Positions 10,301 through 18,765 of a DNA stretch of 64,000 nt are shown here, one piece after another. Below the pieces are notes generated by a model, which made no database searches, was not told the origin of the DNA, and saw nothing but the letters and a program-made list of their open reading frames with translations. The DNA lies in NCBI GenBank assembly GCA_000435835.1, contig FR883429.1, positions 28,583-92,582 of the forward strand, read 5' to 3'. The translations under genes were made by a program, and so were the position numbers. The stretch is from Clostridium sp. CAG:221 (GTDB lineage: Bacteria; Bacillota; Clostridia; Clostridiales; Clostridiaceae). Position 1 is the first letter of the stretch; every line of letters begins with the position of its first letter.

Positions 10301-11207
10301 TTTTATCCACCTCTAAAACTGTCGCCCCAATTTTGTCTATTTTTAGTTCAACAACATTGTATTTTAAGTTATTCTCTTTAATAAATTTCTCAATATTGCT
10401 TTTAAATGCTTTATCCTCACAGCCTACAACTGTCATTATAGTTGGACCTGCTCCACTTAAGAAGCACCCCAATGCTCCAAGTTCCATGCTTTCCTTAATT
10501 ACCTTATCATATCCTTCTATTAAGTTGCTTCTATATGCTTGATGAAATTTATCTTTCATTGCATATTTTAACAAATTGTAATTACCATTGGCAAATGCAG
10601 AAACAAGTAAAGCAGTTCTTCCAACATTGTAAATTCCATCTTTCAATGAAATTTCCTTAGGTAAAATGCTTCTTGCCTTTTCTGTAGAAAGCTTAAATTC
10701 TGGAATAAGAGCCACGAAGCTAACTCCTTCTTTAATATCTATTTCATTAAATATAGGATCATTATCTTCCATTACAGCTATAACCATACCTCCATAAATA
10801 GCTGGACATACATTATCAGGATGACCTTCTATCTCTACGGCATATTTTAGTACTTCACTTTTATTAATATCCTTGCCCATTATTGAAAATGCCCCTATAA
10901 TTCCTGCAATTATACAGCTGGAGCTTGAACCTAAACCTCTTGAAACTGGTATATTACAATTGATAATTTCAATCCTTACACCACTATAATCATAATTATA
11001 ATCTTTAAATACCTTTTCCATAGCTTTAAATATTATATTATCCTTGTTGGCAAATTCACTATGAAAGCCTATAAATTCTACTCCACTTTCAATTTCAGTA
11101 AAAATATATTCATTAAATAATTGAAATGCTATTCCTAGTGAGTCAAACCCTGGCCCCATATTAGCACTAGTTGCTGGAACCCTTACTTTAAAACACTTAT
11201 CTTTCAT
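10290..11207 (-). CDS. thrB: Homoserine kinase
   Basis: Phosphorylates L-homoserine with ATP to O-phosphohomoserine, the step before threonine synthase. The protein (305 residues) is a GHMP kinase: the N-terminal KVRVPATSANMGPGFDSLGIA motif region and the ATP loop PVSRGLGSSSSCI are clear, and the C-terminal SGAGPTIM motif is present. It starts inside the last codons of thrC (11-bp overlap) and itself overlaps the ACT gene, so all three are tightly coupled. No homoserine dehydrogenase gene is in the window. Confidence 0.95.
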   Translation of the reverse strand: MKDKCFKVRVPATSANMGPGFDSLGIAFQLFNEYIFTEIESGVEFIGFHSEFANKDNIIFKAMEKVFKDYNYDYSGVRIEIINCNIPVSRGLGSSSSCIIAGIIGAFSIMGKDINKSEVLKYAVEIEGHPDNVCPAIYGGMVIAVMEDNDPIFNEIDIKEGVSFVALIPEFKLSTEKARSILPKEISLKDGIYNVGRTALLVSAFANGNYNLLKYAMKDKFHQAYRSNLIEGYDKVIKESMELGALGCFLSGAGPTIMTVVGCEDKAFKSNIEKFIKENNLKYNVVELKIDKIGATVLEVDKNEG

Positions 11208-12657
11208 ATAAAAAACTTAAAAGTTCCTTTTTCATATCTTCCTTCTGACAAACAGCTCTGTGGAGTATAGGCTGACTATCAAGATTCCTTAGGTTTTTAG
11301 GAATAGGTATCTTAGTATAACTATTTAATATATCTAACACTTGAAAATCATTATAATTTTCCACTTCAATACCTAAGGCACTGCAAATGCTTCTTGGAAA
11401 CTTATAAGGACTTGCTGTAGATATTATAAGAGATTGCTTATAATCCTTACTTTCCTTTTTATATTTTCTTAACACTGTATGAGCAACAGCAGTATGAGTA
11501 TCCATTAAATATTTTTCTTCATGATAAAGCCTGCTTATATCATTAAATACTTCTTCTTTAGTTGCATAGTTTCCATAAAACTCTGATATAAATTCCTTTG
11601 AACTTTCATCTAAATCATATAATCCATTATCATTCAATTGTTTCATTAAATTAGAAACCTTTTCTCCATCTCTATGAACTGCTTCAAAAATCAATCTTTC
11701 CAAATTAGATGATACTAATATGTCCATAGACGGTGAATCTGTTAATAATAATTTCCTTCTTTTATCGTAAGTCCCTGTTTTAAAGAAATCTGATAGAACA
11801 TTATTCTCGTTAGATGCACAAATAAATCTATCAATTGGTAAGCCCATTTTCTTACTATAATAAGCTGCTAATATATTTCCAAAATTACCTGTTGGTACTA
11901 CAACATTAATTTTTTCTCCAAGCCTTATTTTTTGCTTATTAACAAGTTTAAAATATCCATAGAAATAGTAAACTATTTGAGGTACTAGCCTCCCTATATT
12001 TATTGAATTTGCTGAAGACAATAGAATTCCATCATTTTTCAACTTCTCTTTTAATGCTTCATCGGCAAATATATTTTTCACTCCTCTTTGAGCATCATCA
12101 AAATTACCTTCTATGGCTATAACTTTCACATTATCTCCCACTTGAGTATTCATTTGCCTTTGTTGAATAGCACTTACTCCATCCTTAGGATAGTAAACTA
12201 CACACTTAAATCCTTCTACATCATGAAATCCTTCTAATGCTGCTTTTCCTGTATCACCAGATGTAGCTGTCAATATGATTATTTCATCATTAATAGCAAG
12301 TACTTTTTTTGCTTTTTTCATAATTTGTGGAAGAAATAAAAGCGCTGCATCCTTAAATGCCGATGTAGGTCCGTGATATAACTCTAAAAATGCCCCTTTT
12401 TCTAGTATTTCAAATCTACCTTTGTATGCTTTATTAATAGCTTCCTTTAAATCATCCTCTGGAATATCATCAAAAAACTCTTTTATTATTTCAAATGCTA
12501 ATTCTTCATATGAAATACTTATTTTTTTCTTTAACTTTTCAAAAGCTTTTGGAAAATACTCTGGTACAAATAAACCTCCATCATCAGCTAAACCTTTAAT
12601 TATAGCTTCAGCCGATGAAACCCTTCCACTTTTTCCTCTTGTACTTATAAACTTCAT
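11197..12657 (-). CDS. thrC: Threonine synthase
   Basis: Converts O-phosphohomoserine to L-threonine with PLP. The 486-residue length and N-terminus MKFISTRGKSGRVSSAEAI fit the longer, fold-type II enterobacterial/yeast-like class. The PLP lysine lies in GPTSAFKDAAL, and the phosphate-binding loop VVPTGNFGNILAAYY and the TATSGDTGKAALEG motif are present. It is the first gene of a thrC-thrB-ACT operon. The ATG follows AGGGGGGACGCCA. The 140-bp upstream gap is too short for a T-box leader, so control, if any, must be by a promoter-proximal operator or by the ACT protein. Confidence 0.95.
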   Translation of the reverse strand: MKFISTRGKSGRVSSAEAIIKGLADDGGLFVPEYFPKAFEKLKKKISISYEELAFEIIKEFFDDIPEDDLKEAINKAYKGRFEILEKGAFLELYHGPTSAFKDAALLFLPQIMKKAKKVLAINDEIIILTATSGDTGKAALEGFHDVEGFKCVVYYPKDGVSAIQQRQMNTQVGDNVKVIAIEGNFDDAQRGVKNIFADEALKEKLKNDGILLSSANSINIGRLVPQIVYYFYGYFKLVNKQKIRLGEKINVVVPTGNFGNILAAYYSKKMGLPIDRFICASNENNVLSDFFKTGTYDKRRKLLLTDSPSMDILVSSNLERLIFEAVHRDGEKVSNLMKQLNDNGLYDLDESSKEFISEFYGNYATKEEVFNDISRLYHEEKYLMDTHTAVAHTVLRKYKKESKDYKQSLIISTASPYKFPRSICSALGIEVENYNDFQVLDILNSYTKIPIPKNLRNLDSQPILHRAVCQKEDMKKELLSFLYER

Positions 12658-12689
12658 TGGCGTCCCCCCTATTTTAATTGCTTATATAT

Positions 12690-12748
12690 GTTAAAAATAG
12701 CATTTTTTAACTTATAAGAATTCTATCATGTCCTTTTTACAAATACAA
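12690..12748 (-). promoter_or_regulatory. thrC promoter with an inverted repeat at the transcript start
   Basis: Minus strand: TTGTAT (12743-12748), 17-nt spacer, TAGAAT (12720-12725). Transcription should begin near 12713, directly at an 8-bp inverted repeat GTTAAAAA/TTTTTAAC (12690-12711). That repeat could be an operator or a 5'-terminal RNA hairpin; which is not known. Confidence 0.55.
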
Positions 12749-12772
12749 GCGTTTTCTTTCCTATATTTTTCA

Positions 12773-12803
12773 TAAAAAAATAGACAGTAACATTACTGTC
12801 TAT
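12773..12803 (-). terminator. Terminator of the capA-like gene
   Basis: Minus-strand arms ATAGACAGTAA (12793-12803) and TTACTGTCTAT (12780-12790) are followed by seven U. The stem overlaps the TAG stop of the gene. Confidence 0.85.
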
Positions 12804-14050
12804 TGAATGCCTAATATACTTTTAGTTCTATTTAATGAATTTTCCAATCTTGCATATACATCACTATTTATACCATATTCCTCTGGATTTGCCAATGCCT
12901 CTTCTACAGGAATTATTTTATGATAATATGTTCCATCTCCTTTTTCTTCCTTATAAACCCATGTTGGAATTATCTTATATTCTTTTAAAGACACATTTCC
13001 ATCTTTCTTTTCTAGAGTAAACTTTATCATTATTCCATCTTCACTTTCAGCTACACCAATTTCCTGCTCTGATTGATTAGACAAAGAATTTCCCTGTGAA
13101 TATATGACAAAAGTAGAATGTCCACTTTCATTGCATATTATTTCATATGGTTGAATAACATGTGGATGCCCACCTAAAATAATATCTACTCCTAATTCAT
13201 TAAGTTTTTTTGCTATTTCATTTTGTGTTGCTTCTATATATGTATTATATTCTTCTCCCCAATGCATTGAAGCTATGATAAACTTTACTCCTTCAGCCTT
13301 CATTGCTGATATTTCACTTGCAATTCTGTTATAGAAACTTTCTAAATCATTATAATTAAAAGTATTTATAAGATTTTCGCTATTTATTGATACTGGATTG
13401 CTATTTATTGTCTTATAGCCATTAACAGCAGCTGTTTCAAAAACATAAGATGCAAACCCGATCTTTACTCCATCTACTTCTTTTACCAAATAACTTTTTT
13501 CTTCTTCTGTAGATTTTACTCCTAAAACATCCAATCCCTTTTCCTTTGTAATCTCAATGGTTCTTTGCAATCCTTCATCGTCATAATCATAGATATGATT
13601 ATTTGCATAATTAACTACATCAATTCCTGTATCCCTTAGAGAATCAATAACTTCATCTGGTGAATTAAAAATTGGATATCCAGTTGGCTCACCACCTGCT
13701 AAAGCTCCTTCTAAAATCCCTAGTGATATGTCTGCCTCACTAACCATCTCCTTTATATATTGGAAGCTTGGTGAAAAATCATATCCATTTTCATTTTTCG
13801 CTCCATTTATTTGTGATTGATGTATTATTAAATTTCCAAGAGACACAATATCAATATATTTTATTTCTTCATTTTCTATTGCTTCTTCTTCCTTTTCATC
13901 CACTGAATTTTCAACTCTTCCATTTTCATCTATACCATTATTTAAATAAATATTTTCTTCATTTCTCTTAGAATATGTATTTGCTAAAACTACTACTGCA
14001 GTAAGAAATACTATACTGCTAACTATTTTTAATATCTTATTTTTCTTCAT
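12800..14050 (-). CDS. CapA family protein (PGA_cap metallophosphatase-like domain)
   Basis: A 416-residue protein with an N-terminal membrane anchor or signal sequence (about 5-25), a short acidic linker (30-60), then a PGA_cap/CapA domain (about 65-330). Family hallmarks are NYANNHIYDYDDEGL, SMHWGEEY and GGHPHVIQPYE, whose His/Asn/Asp residues correspond to metal-ligand positions of the calcineurin-like phosphoesterase fold. CapA proteins take part in poly-gamma-glutamate capsule synthesis, but no capB or capC homologue is adjacent, so a capsule role is uncertain; many orphan CapA proteins have no assigned function. It stands as a single-gene unit with its own promoter and terminator. Confidence 0.85.
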   Translation of the reverse strand: MKKNKILKIVSSIVFLTAVVVLANTYSKRNEENIYLNNGIDENGRVENSVDEKEEEAIENEEIKYIDIVSLGNLIIHQSQINGAKNENGYDFSPSFQYIKEMVSEADISLGILEGALAGGEPTGYPIFNSPDEVIDSLRDTGIDVVNYANNHIYDYDDEGLQRTIEITKEKGLDVLGVKSTEEEKSYLVKEVDGVKIGFASYVFETAAVNGYKTINSNPVSINSENLINTFNYNDLESFYNRIASEISAMKAEGVKFIIASMHWGEEYNTYIEATQNEIAKKLNELGVDIILGGHPHVIQPYEIICNESGHSTFVIYSQGNSLSNQSEQEIGVAESEDGIMIKFTLEKKDGNVSLKEYKIIPTWVYKEEKGDGTYYHKIIPVEEALANPEEYGINSDVYARLENSLNRTKSILGIQ

Positions 14051-14129
14051 GAATATCTCCCATGAAAATAAAAGCTTGTCTAAAATTAACGCTTTATTTT
14101 CTCCATTTCCTATAATAAAATTCTTTTTT

Positions 14130-14158
14130 ATTATATACTTGAGCCTTCACATTTTCAA
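14130..14158 (-). promoter_or_regulatory. Sigma-A promoter of the capA-like gene
   Basis: Minus strand: TTGAAA (14153-14158), 17-nt spacer, TATAAT (14130-14135), about 80 bp before the ATG. The boxes are near consensus. The rest of the 14051-14335 gap holds only the ATPase terminator. Confidence 0.7.
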
Positions 14159-14261
14159 CCATTTATAGGATATGCCCTACATTTCCATGGTAATGTTACT
14201 TTAACTTACTATTATATTATTTTCATTCCACTTTTCAGTACTAAAAAATAATGAGTTATTA

Positions 14262-14319
14262 TAAAAGAAAAAAGCTAGATAATATTTAACAGCATATTAC
14301 CTACCAAATATTATCTAGC
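14262..14319 (-). terminator. Terminator of the P-type ATPase gene
   Basis: A 14-bp stem GCTAGATAATATTT/AAATATTATCTAGC (arms 14274-14287 and 14306-14319) is followed on the minus strand by TTTTTTCTTTT. It begins 17 bp after the ATPase stop. Confidence 0.85.
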
Positions 14320-14335
14320 AGCCTTATTTTAAATT

Positions 14336-16894
14336 CTATTCCTTCTTTCCCTTACTTTTAATATATAAATACATACTATTTATTAGGAATATTATTCCTG
14401 AAAAGAATAACACTATTGACCATTGCATTAAATTCAATGAAACAGTATTAAATACTGACTTTAGAAAAGGTATATATAAAATACTACATATCATGATAAC
14501 AGAAACACATACAGCTCCTAATAAATATGGGTTAGAAAAAATCTTAATTTCAAATATAGAATGTCTCTCAGATCTACATTCAAAAACATGCAATAATTGA
14601 GACATTACAAGTGTACATAATGAAATAGTCCTACAAGTTGCCAAATCCATACCAAAAAGCCTAGCAAGTTCAAAAGAAAATAATGTACATACACCAATAA
14701 GGCATCCTCTTACTATTATCTTTTCCCATAGTCCTCTGGCAAATATACCTTCACTCTTTGCACGTGGTTGCTGCATCATAATATCCTTATCTGGTGGATC
14801 TACACCTAAAGCAATGGCTGGAAGACCATCAGTTGCCAAATTAACAAATAAAATTTGTATTGGAGTCAATGGATTAGGTAAGTAAAATATAGATGCTAAA
14901 AACATTGTAAGAACTTCTCCTAAGTTACATGATAGTAAATATCTAATAAATTTTCTTATATTATCATAAATGATTCTACCTTCTTCTACAGCAGATACTA
15001 TAGTTGCAAAATTGTCATCAGTTAGTATCATTGCAGCTGCTTCTTTAGTTACATCAGTACCTGATATTCCCATTGCTATACCTATATCTGCTTCCTTTAT
15101 TGCTGGTGCATCATTAACTCCATCACCAGTCATTGCAACTATATTATTATTCTTTTTAAATGCTTTTACTATCCTTAACTTATGATTTGGTGATACCCTA
15201 GCAAAAACCCTTACTTTCTTAACTGCCTCTTCCAAAGCATCATCACTGATTTTTTCAAGTTCTTCTCCTGATAAGCCTTGATCATTACTATTGCATATAT
15301 TTATGCTTTTTGCAATGGCCAATGCAGTGTTTTTATGATCTCCTGTTATCATAACAGGTTTAATTCCTGCCAACTTACATTTCATTACAGCATCTTTCAC
15401 TTCTGGTCTTGGAGGATCCATGCTGCCTGCAACACCTATAAATATTAAATTATTTTCTACATCTTCTGATTTCTTTATATCTTCTTTTTTATATGCTGCT
15501 GCAATACACCTTAAGGCTTTATTGGACATGCTATCTATATATGAAGATATCTGCTTCTTTTTTGCCATGGTCATAGGCTTTACTCTGCCATTTTCTAAAA
15601 TATAATTGCACTTATTTATAACCCTTTCTGGTGCTCCCTTCATATAACAAGTTTCACAATTATCCTCCTTCATTATTACAGTCATCATTTTCCTAGTAGA
15701 ATCAAAAGGAATTTCATAAACTCTTTTAGCTTTTTCCACAAAGTTTTTCATTTCCTTAACATCTTTAAAAAATGCACTTATAAGTGCTGTTTCTGTAGGG
15801 TCTCCCATCAGTGCTTTTTCTACTTTGCTGACGTTATAGTCATAGTTAGTATCATTACAATATACAAATGCTTTTTTCAGCATTTCATAATTACTTGGCA
15901 ATTCTCTATCTAATTCATATATTCTTCCATTTATAAAGATTTCCTTAACAGTCATTTTATTTTGAGTTAAAGTACCAGTTTTATCAGAGCATATTACTGA
16001 TGTACACCCTAATGTTTCTACTGCTGGCAGTCTTCTTACAAGTGCATTTCTTTTTAACATTCTATTTACACCAAGTGCTAATGCTACTGTTACTATAGCC
16101 GCTAACCCTTCTGGTATTGCTGCCACTGCTAACGAAACTCCAAGTAAGAACATTTCCGTAATATCATTACCTCTTATTATTCCTAAGATAGTTACTACAG
16201 CACAAATAACTAAACAGGCAATTACAAGAATCTTTCCTAATGAATTTAATCTTTCTTTTAGTGGTGACCTTTCTTCCTCTATATTATCCAAAAGATTAGC
16301 TATTTTACCCATTTCTGTATTCATACCAATAGCATCAATAAGTATCATACCTCTTCCTTTTAAAATTATTGTCCCCATATATCCATGATTTTTATCTTTC
16401 GTAGTATCTTTAGAAACTCCTACAGACTCTCCTGTAAGCAATGATTCATCCACTACCATATTAGAAGCATCAATAAACTTACCATCTGCTGGTATTCTAT
16501 CTCCTGCTTCTACCACCACTACATCACCTAAGGTCAATTCCCTAGACGTAATTACTTTTAAACTTCCATCTCTAATAACCTTACATGTGGGAGCAGCTAA
16601 TTCCTGCAATGCTTCTAATGATTTTTCCGTCTTAAACTCTTGAACAAATCCTAATATAGCATTGACAAACACAATTATTAATATGGTTACTGCATCTGCC
16701 TTATCTCCCATTATACCTGATATAACTGTTGCAACTATTAAAACCCAAACTATAAAATCATTAAATTGAGATAAAAAAATTAATATGGCTGATTTATTCT
16801 TTTTATGTTTAAGTTCATTATAACCATATGTTTGTATCCTCTTTTCTGCTTCCCTAGTTGTTAGTCCTCTTGTGAATTCTCTTTCCTGAATCAC
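14336..16894 (-). CDS. P-type Ca2+-transporting ATPase (PMCA/SERCA-like)
   Basis: A membrane pump that exports Ca2+ or a related cation at the cost of ATP. Visible hallmarks are the phosphorylation motif ICSDKTGTLTQNKMTV, the actuator motif DESLLTGES, the nucleotide-domain KGAPE motif, the hinge TGDGVNDAPAIKEADIGIAMG, and PEGLAAIV in membrane segment M4, typical of type II ATPases. About 10 membrane segments are apparent. The start chosen is GTG at 16894, because GGGAGGAG (16900-16907) lies 5 nt before it; the in-frame ATG at 16909 has no ribosome binding site and lies over that motif. The 852-residue length is normal. Ca2+ specificity is inferred from family. Confidence 0.92.
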   Translation of the reverse strand: MIQEREFTRGLTTREAEKRIQTYGYNELKHKKNKSAILIFLSQFNDFIVWVLIVATVISGIMGDKADAVTILIIVFVNAILGFVQEFKTEKSLEALQELAAPTCKVIRDGSLKVITSRELTLGDVVVVEAGDRIPADGKFIDASNMVVDESLLTGESVGVSKDTTKDKNHGYMGTIILKGRGMILIDAIGMNTEMGKIANLLDNIEEERSPLKERLNSLGKILVIACLVICAVVTILGIIRGNDITEMFLLGVSLAVAAIPEGLAAIVTVALALGVNRMLKRNALVRRLPAVETLGCTSVICSDKTGTLTQNKMTVKEIFINGRIYELDRELPSNYEMLKKAFVYCNDTNYDYNVSKVEKALMGDPTETALISAFFKDVKEMKNFVEKAKRVYEIPFDSTRKMMTVIMKEDNCETCYMKGAPERVINKCNYILENGRVKPMTMAKKKQISSYIDSMSNKALRCIAAAYKKEDIKKSEDVENNLIFIGVAGSMDPPRPEVKDAVMKCKLAGIKPVMITGDHKNTALAIAKSINICNSNDQGLSGEELEKISDDALEEAVKKVRVFARVSPNHKLRIVKAFKKNNNIVAMTGDGVNDAPAIKEADIGIAMGISGTDVTKEAAAMILTDDNFATIVSAVEEGRIIYDNIRKFIRYLLSCNLGEVLTMFLASIFYLPNPLTPIQILFVNLATDGLPAIALGVDPPDKDIMMQQPRAKSEGIFARGLWEKIIVRGCLIGVCTLFSFELARLFGMDLATCRTISLCTLVMSQLLHVFECRSERHSIFEIKIFSNPYLLGAVCVSVIMICSILYIPFLKSVFNTVSLNLMQWSIVLFFSGIIFLINSMYLYIKSKGKKE

Positions 16895-16955
16895 ATCTTC
16901 TCCTCCCATAAAATAACTCTTCTATAAATATATATTAAATCCAATATAAATTAAG

Positions 16956-16989
16956 AATTAAAAATTATGAATTTCATCGATTTTTAATT
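16956..16989. repeat. AT-rich palindrome between divergent genes
   Basis: AATTAAAAAT (16956-16965) and ATTTTTAATT (16980-16989) form a 10-bp stem, with an inner ATGAA/TTCAT stem. It lies between the divergent ATPase and pyrophosphatase genes. No ORF is encoded, and it could be an operator or a small intergenic repeat. Confidence 0.45.
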
Positions 16990-17004
16990 TTACATTTTTA
17001 ATTA

Positions 17005-17034
17005 TTTACAACCTTTATACTTATGCGATAAAAT
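17005..17034 (+). promoter_or_regulatory. Possible promoter of the pyrophosphatase gene
   Basis: TTTACA (17005-17010), 18-nt spacer, TAAAAT (17029-17034), about 45 bp before the start. The region is very AT-rich, so the assignment is tentative. Confidence 0.4.
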
Positions 17035-17079
17035 ATTGTCATATGCTTATTTTTAGAAAATACAAAGGAGGCAATTGAT

Positions 17080-18723
17080 TTGAAAGATATAATATATGTA
17101 ACTGGTCATAAAAATCCAGATTCAGATTCTATATGTGCAGCATATTCTTATGCTGAATTTAAAAATCTAACAGGAGATACAAAAGCTGTTCCTGTAAGAC
17201 TTGGTAACGTAAGCCAAGAAACACAATTTGTTCTTGATTATTTTGGTGCTAAAGCTCCAGAATTATTAAAAACTGTAAGACTTATGGTTGAAGACTTAAA
17301 CTTCGATAAAATAAATCCAGTTTTACCTACACTTTCATTAAAATCTGCTTGGAATGTAATGAAAGAAAACAACATGAAGACATTACCTGTTGCTGATGAA
17401 AACAATCACTTATTAGGTGTTCTTTCTGTTTCTAATTTAACTTCTTGCTACATGGACATGTGGGACAACACAATATTATCAAAAAGCAATACTACGTTAG
17501 AAAACATATTAGATACACTTTCAGCTACAGCTTGCTATATAAATGAAAACTTAAAAACATTCCCAGGCAAAATAGTAGTTTCTGCTATGGATCCAAAGAG
17601 CATGGTTGATCATATAAATGCTGGAGATATTGCTATCGTTGGTGATAGAGAGGAAGCTCAAGTAGCATTAATAGATAAGAAAGTATCATTAATGATTGTA
17701 ACAGGTTCTCATACACCATGTGAAAACATCATTACTTTAGCTAGAGAAAATGGCGTTACTGTAATAGTTACTACTCATGACTCATTCACAACTTCAAGAC
17801 TTATTGTACAAAGCGTACCTGTTGAATATGTAATGGCTAAGGAAAATATCGTATCATTTACTAATGATGACTTAGTGGACGATATAAAAGATGCTATGGC
17901 TCAAACTAGATTCAGAAGCTACCCAGTAACTGATGAAAATGGTAGAGTTTTAGGAATGGTTGCTAGATACCACTTAATTTCTAAACACAAGAAAAAAGTT
18001 ATCCAAGTTGACCACAATGAAAGAGGTCAATCTGTTGATGGATTAGAAGATGCAGAAGTATTAGAAATCATCGATCACCACAGAGTTGCTGATATTCAAA
18101 CAAGCAATCCTATCTTCTTTAGAAATGAACCAATAGGAAGTACTTCTACAATAGTTGCTAAATGCTTCTTTGAAAGAGGTTTAACTCCATCAAAAACTGC
18201 TGCTGGTTTATTATGTAGTGCTATAATCTCTGATACATTATTATTCAGAAGCCCTACTTGCACACCTCAAGATGAAGAAATCTGTAGAAGACTTGCTGAA
18301 ATAGCTGGTATTTCATCTGTTGAAGATTACGCTAAAGAAATGTTCAAAGCAGGAACTTCATTAAAAGGAAAAACTGTGGAACAAATCTTCAATCAAGATT
18401 ACAAACCATTCTCAATTGAAGATATCAAAGTTGGTATAGCACAAGTTAATACAATGGATATTGATGGATTTATGCCATTAAAAGAAGAAATGTTAGCTTA
18501 CATGAATGAAAAAGCAAAAGAATCATCATTAGATATGGTTATGTTATTATTAACTGACATAATCACTGAAGGTTCTCAAGTTCTTGTTGTTGGTGAAAGA
18601 TCTGACATAGCTGAAAAAGCATTCAATGCAACACTAGTAGACAATACTGCTTTCCTTCCTGGAGTTCTTTCAAGAAAGAAACAAGTTGTACCGCCAGTAA
18701 CAAACGTAATAACAAATGCTTAA
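17080..18723 (+). CDS. ppaC: Manganese-dependent inorganic pyrophosphatase, CBS/DRTGG type
   Basis: Hydrolyses pyrophosphate in the cytoplasm. It is a family II (DHH) enzyme with metal ligands in GHKNPDSDS (H10, D14, D16) and IDHHRVADIQ. Inserted between the DHH halves are two CBS domains (about 70-125 and 245-305) flanking a DRTGG domain. This is the nucleotide-regulated architecture known from C. perfringens and Moorella, where AMP/ADP inhibit and ATP or diadenosine polyphosphates activate. The 547-residue length is as expected. The start is TTG, chosen because AAAGGAGG (17064-17071) sits 8 nt before it. It is the only rightward gene in the window. Confidence 0.95.
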   Translation: MKDIIYVTGHKNPDSDSICAAYSYAEFKNLTGDTKAVPVRLGNVSQETQFVLDYFGAKAPELLKTVRLMVEDLNFDKINPVLPTLSLKSAWNVMKENNMKTLPVADENNHLLGVLSVSNLTSCYMDMWDNTILSKSNTTLENILDTLSATACYINENLKTFPGKIVVSAMDPKSMVDHINAGDIAIVGDREEAQVALIDKKVSLMIVTGSHTPCENIITLARENGVTVIVTTHDSFTTSRLIVQSVPVEYVMAKENIVSFTNDDLVDDIKDAMAQTRFRSYPVTDENGRVLGMVARYHLISKHKKKVIQVDHNERGQSVDGLEDAEVLEIIDHHRVADIQTSNPIFFRNEPIGSTSTIVAKCFFERGLTPSKTAAGLLCSAIISDTLLFRSPTCTPQDEEICRRLAEIAGISSVEDYAKEMFKAGTSLKGKTVEQIFNQDYKPFSIEDIKVGIAQVNTMDIDGFMPLKEEMLAYMNEKAKESSLDMVMLLLTDIITEGSQVLVVGERSDIAEKAFNATLVDNTAFLPGVLSRKKQVVPPVTNVITNA

Positions 18724-18756
18724 AAAATAAGAGATGCTTTGCATCTCTTATTTTTT
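18722..18756. terminator. Perfect bidirectional terminator between ppaC and a flagellin gene
   Basis: A 16-bp perfect stem AAAAAATAAGAGATGC/GCATCTCTTATTTTTT with a TTT loop gives a U-run in both directions. It serves the convergent pyrophosphatase (stop 18723) and flagellin (stop 18766) genes and marks the edge of the flagellar locus. Confidence 0.92.
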
Positions 18757-18765
18757 ACCTATTAA

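Noticed and set aside
12658..12799. T-box leader upstream of thrC
   Set aside because: The gap is only 142 bp, part of it is the capA terminator, and the promoter leaves about 55 nt of leader.
16895..16909. ATG start of the P-type ATPase at 16909
   Set aside because: The GGGAGGAG lies after this ATG and correctly before the GTG at 16894.
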